From the NCBI RefSeq assembly GCF_030463565.1, contig NC_134643.1, forward strand, positions 40,400,221-40,464,220: a stretch of 64,000 bases of DNA, given 5' to 3'. The position numbers and the translations under genes are program-made. Under the pieces are notes generated by a model. That model saw only the letters and a program-made list of their open reading frames with translations. It ran no database searches and had not been told where the DNA came from. This stretch comes from Pelecanus crispus. Taxonomy: Eukaryota > Chordata > Aves > Pelecaniformes > Pelecanidae. Below, one piece after another: positions 59,866 to 64,000 of this stretch (the first letter of the stretch is position 1; every line of letters starts with the position of its first letter).

Positions 59866-61048
59866 TTCAGTAATATGCGTACATAATTGTGTACAAAATC
59901 GAAATGTAAGCAAATGTGTACAAAATTCAAATTATTCTTGTATAAAATTTCTAAATGAAGTAATATTAAAACTGGAAGCCACACAAGAAGAACCAAACTG
60001 CCTGCTAGCTACCTATTTCCTCTACTTCATGTTAACTTGTCTGCATTGCTTGAAAAGATAAAACAAGCTGTCAGCACAAATCACAAACATTTTTCACTCT
60101 TACAATCATAACAGTATGCCAGTCTCCCAGCGACAGGCAACTAGGAGGAGAGGTAATTAAAATGTCAATGTCAAGAAAAAACATTCTTCTGAGTTTACTT
60201 TAAGAGATCAACTACTCCTAAATACCTGAGTTTTAAGTGGGGCTGGGGAAGGCCACTGTTCAAGGTGGCTGAGGTTGCTTTTTCTAGAGAAGTTGAAATT
60301 AACACTAAACGTGAGTCTTGCCCACAAAAAGAGAAACGTTCACATCAGTACATCTGACGAACTGCAGTACTGTACACACTGAACTCTAATAGTCATCCTG
60401 GCCAAAAAACAGTGCACAACGGAACAACCGCTAACGCTTAGTGTCCTTTTCTCAAACTCCTGTATGTCCCATGTTAGCTTCATTAAGAAATAGTAAGAAT
60501 TTTTGGTAACAGGTTGAAAGCAGTAAGTAGCAAAAGTAACTTTTTGTTACAGCACTGTGTTGTACTGACAATTCATACAGTAACATAAACAAATACACCA
60601 CAGTTGCCTTTAAGACAGCTGGTTAAAATCAAGCAACTGAGGTGTTTGGTGAATGATGGTGTTGCCCCTGAATACTGTCCCAGGTCATACTGCATGACTG
60701 CAGCAGAATACCTTGAAAAGTAACACACAGGTTGCATAAAAAAAGATAATCACCTTCATTTCAAGAGGTGCCACTGTAAAAAAAAAAAAAAAAAATCCCC
60801 CATGTCTGTTGTGACATAGTGAATTAAGACATAAGTCTTACATATAAAGGACCTACATTCTCAACACTAATTGGAATACTGAAATTTTAGATTGGGATGG
60901 CAAGTCCTAAGAGTTGGGCCTGATATGGCCCTGATAAGTGAAAGGATGCTGCATGATATCTACAATCACAATTTTTTTAAATGTACACTACAAACTATAA
61001 AAAATAGATCATTTTACAGAACAGTTTCTATACAACAGGTGGGAGAGA

Positions 61049-61155
61049 TTATGTCTTGCCCCAGAAATCCTTCCTCTTCTGAGCTCGTTCCAGTATCTGA
61101 GATGCAAGCGAGCTAGATGCTGCCGAGCGAGCAGAAATCTGAGACAACCTGTCAT
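61049..61155 (-). CDS. MDM1: MDM1 last coding exon and stop
   Basis: 107 bp with acceptor CCCACAG|ATGAC. It enters with two bases of a split codon and ends GGC AAG ACA TAA. Carries the diagnostic SARSAASSSLASQ and ERAQKRKDFWG stretches. Confidence 0.92.
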
Positions 61156-63726
61156 CTGTGGGGAAAGCAACAAGGCAAAAAGTAAATAGGAAGATTAAAT
61201 ATACATATTAAAACACAGCTGACATTCATAGCAGACTTTGAAAGTGCAAATATTTTTATGCCCTCTTTCACAGTGGGTGCTAAAACAGAACCACAATATA
61301 CTTCAATTCTATTACTTAGTAACTGACATGCTGGAGAAGAATCTCACTAGAAAGCTACTAGGATGCTAGGTAAGTTTAAGAGAGCTACATGCCCAACTCC
61401 TTGACAAACTCCAGAATGAGATCCCTACTGTCACCTGGGAATTGCCCAATTCTCCAAGTCACCTTTGCATTTACTCTTCTGTGTCAGAAGACCTCAGAAA
61501 TCGTTCCTCTGCCACTGAAGTCCGTATAGACTAGACTCTGATAATGACATATTCATGAAAGCAACCCACCGCTTCAAGCAAAGCGGACAACCTTAGAATA
61601 ACACATGACTAAAATATCAGAACCTATGTTGCCGAAAGAGCCCTTCTGTGCCAAAACCAGCTAGTGTGCCACAAGCTGTTAAAAGAAATGTGTCTTCTGA
61701 AGAAAACAGGAAGTTTAACACAAAGACAACAAGAAGCATGCTTTAAAAATGTAAAGGTCTTCCTTTTGAATACAGGGTCCACTTCACACTCAGCAGAACT
61801 CTTAATTTTAAGCAGCCTGGATGCTGCTTCTCTGATAAAGCACAACATTATACTTCTTTAACATCATTATTAAAATGTTGCTACAGCTCTGTCAAGATGC
61901 CGTCTACGAAAATGACCTTAATTACACCCATTCTCCTGCAATGGATTAAAAAGAACTGTATCACTACTTTCCAGCCCCCCACCAACAAAAAACAAAAAAA
62001 ATCCACAACTCAATCCTAACACCTGTTTTTTATCAGTGTTTTAATTAACTTTTCAGCAGCATTTCTAAATTCTTGAAATACAGTGATCCAAACAGCCCGT
62101 AACAGGCTCACACGCTATGCACAACAACTATATTCCCATGTATGAGAAAACTGCTAACTGCACTTCTGCAAACAGACATGTCATTGGAATAACTCCCAGG
62201 TTTGTATGTACATGAACAAATATGGGCATATGAAATATGTGTGAGCTGGCACATCGCACCTGTTTCTGAAAGCTCATACATCATCACTCAGCTCATAGGA
62301 AAAAAAAAAAGAAACAGCAGTTACAGTCTTTAATCTGCGTGCAGCAAGCTTGTGGGAAGCTGCAGAGTACTATAGGATTTTGCATGTTTTATGTAGATAC
62401 ACTGATGCTTGGCTGAGCCATCTGCACAACCCACACATTTTCCAGCCAACTGCAATGAGTAAAATAGAGAATCGGCCTGAACTTTGGTTAAAACCAAGGA
62501 GCAAACAAATAAGAGGTACAGAAAAAAGCTTTTGGTTGCTCTGGGGTATATCTATAAATAAACTGCAATCAGATATAAGCTTGCTCTGCCCATAATCTAA
62601 TCTGAGCCAAACACAGGTGATTGCGACTAGCACAGCAGCACACCAAGTTCAACCTCATACACCATGCTAAGAAACAATGTACAGCAGCTCAAGCTAACGA
62701 GGCTACGGTGCCTTTGGTTGACTCACGCTACTGAAAGTGTTTATTTGTGTCTGCCCACAAAAGAGCCAAGAAGATGCACTGGTGGGCTGCGCACTGGCTG
62801 CTCCCCCAGATTAACTTTACAGTAAACAGAAAAAAAGGCCAAAACAGCAATCAGAATAACAGGATGCCATAAGTACTCCTAATACACTGAGCAGAGGAAC
62901 AGGTGTGAAAACTAAAGTCAGAGGAATCGTTTTATGCTGCATATCTGGTGCTGAAGTCTCACATGCAAAATCTTTATCTTAAGATTTCTGCTACCTTTCA
63001 AGTTGCATCCAAACTTACTGCAGCTGCAACCTGGGCTGTGATCATTTTGCAGTTTGCTTGTTGCTATCAACACAATGGCTTAAAAAAATGTGTGGGGAGG
63101 AAACAATTTTAGGTATGGAACTGAGCAAGCTATAGTAACCATATTGAGCCACAATGGTCTATTTAATTTTCAGGCACATTTAATGGTTTATTCATACTAG
63201 AATATACCTTCATATTCATACTTCAGATTACTAGGATGAACATTTGCAAATTATTTTGATAAAACAATGCAGTAGTTATTCATGCAAACACATAAACCAG
63301 TATTACTTACTGCATTCATAAACCTCTCACATGAGTGCAAAAGTTAAAATTAATCTAGGTAATATACACATGATATACAATAATACTTTGGGACAAGAAA
63401 TACCTTCATCATTATAGTTTCTTTCCTGAAGGGGTAACTGGAAAGATCTCATTTTTGGATTGCCAACATTCCCTAAGACAAAAAGTCAAAGGCACAGTTT
63501 TGAATAATTTCAAAATACACAAAGGATAATATTTCATTTTAGAGCATTTAAAAATGTTACAACATTATTTCCACGAGTCTTATAAATAGCAAACATACCA
63601 AAAACTCCATGAAACTCCTTTGCTCTAAGCTGAGGTAAAATAAACTTACTCCACTGTATTCTTGTCAAGGCACCTATCTTTTGTAGATGCTACAAGTGAC
63701 TTAGTGAACTCACTCGAGGTGCAGAG
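61049..63726 (-). CDS. MDM1: MDM1 nuclear/centriolar protein, C-terminal part (gene continues past window)
   Basis: MDM1 is a microtubule-binding protein of centrioles and nucleus that restrains centriole duplication; in mouse its loss causes retinal degeneration. Three minus-strand exons are visible: 63650-63726, 63404-63474 and 61049-61155. Their phases fit exactly (77, 71 and 107 bp) and give 84 residues before TAA. The last 35 residues, including DRLSQISARSAASS, SLASQILERAQKRKDFWG and terminal KT, are the strongly conserved C terminus I recall for MDM1. The two upstream exons are lower in recognisable conservation but open in the right phase. The gene lies next to IL22 in the same orientation, as in mammals. 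The promoter and most exons are outside the window to the right. Confidence 0.85.
63404..63474 (-). CDS. MDM1: MDM1 penultimate coding exon
   Basis: 71 bp, acceptor TCTTAG|GGAATG and donor GATGAAG|GTATTT. It reads ECWQSKNEIFPVTPSGKK then NYNDE, joining in frame to DDRLSQ of the last exon. Confidence 0.82.
63650..63726 (-). CDS. MDM1: MDM1 upstream coding exon (probable)
   Basis: 77 bp, acceptor TTCTAG|CTC and donor GTGGA|GTAAGT. It reads LCTSSEFTKSLVASTKD then RCLDKNTV and shares the split codon with the next exon. I do not recall this part of MDM1 well; the call rests on splice signals and phase. Confidence 0.6.
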
Positions 63727-64000
63727 CTAGAACACAGCACCAATTCTAACCTCTTTCCAAGAACATTCTCTGGATTTCACCATCCCACTTAACCCAACAA
63801 CTACTTGTTCCATTCTAGAATGGAAAGACTAGTTCAGTTTACCTAATCTTTATAATAAAAGGACCAAGAATTGTGGGACCTTAAGCAGCCACAGAAATTC
63901 TTTCTGGAATGGAGACTTAAGCACATGAACTTTATTTTGACTATGGGGTGAAGGATTCTTTTCTTTATCAAATTTATGCCCCCAGTACTCCTAAACATTG
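63727..64000 (-). other. MDM1: MDM1 intron, edge of window
   Basis: No further exon with a usable phase was found before the window ends. A candidate donor near 63841 gives a stop in the required frame. Confidence 0.5.

Noticed and set aside
1-64000. CRISPR arrays, operons, tRNA or rRNA genes
   Set aside because: The sequence is vertebrate nuclear DNA. No regularly spaced repeats, tRNA cloverleaf or rRNA stretch was noticed by eye.

Overview
This window looks like bird nuclear DNA. The evidence is three vertebrate genes with bird-like sequence, many CR1 LINE copies ending in ATTCTATG octamers, and two solo LTRs of an avian ERVL-type family. The young CR1 subfamily and the LTR type point to Neoaves rather than a galliform, but that is inference. 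Nothing prokaryotic is present.

The window covers the interleukin cluster that in mammals runs IFNG - IL26 - IL22 - MDM1, with every gene on the minus strand. From left to right: (1) 1-25 kb is gene-free and holds CR1 copies, older LINE/MIR-like relics and one solo LTR. (2) 25.05-32.33 kb is the complete IL26 gene: five coding exons, 170 aa, TATA box and poly(A) signal. (3) 32.3-47.2 kb is intergenic, with a CR1, a hexamer repeat and a second solo LTR in the opposite orientation. (4) 47.25-50.2 kb is the complete IL22 gene: a short non-coding first exon plus five coding exons, 197 aa. (5) 50.3-59.86 kb is intergenic, with a CR1 and a perfect 15-bp hairpin. (6) From 59.86 kb to the window end lies the 3' part of MDM1: three exons, 84 C-terminal residues. 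IFNG was not found and is expected beyond the left edge.

IL26 and IL22 are tandem paralogues of the IL-10 cytokine family. They share intron phases, four cysteines and a near-identical start to the last exon. In mammals both are made by Th17/innate lymphoid cells and signal to epithelium. Both promoters have a TATA box with a STAT-type TTCNNNGAA palindrome about 92 bp upstream, which suggests retained co-regulation. MDM1 is an unrelated microtubule/centriole protein that borders the cluster.

All exon boundaries were read by hand from splice signals, open phase and remembered family similarity. No alignment or search was run.
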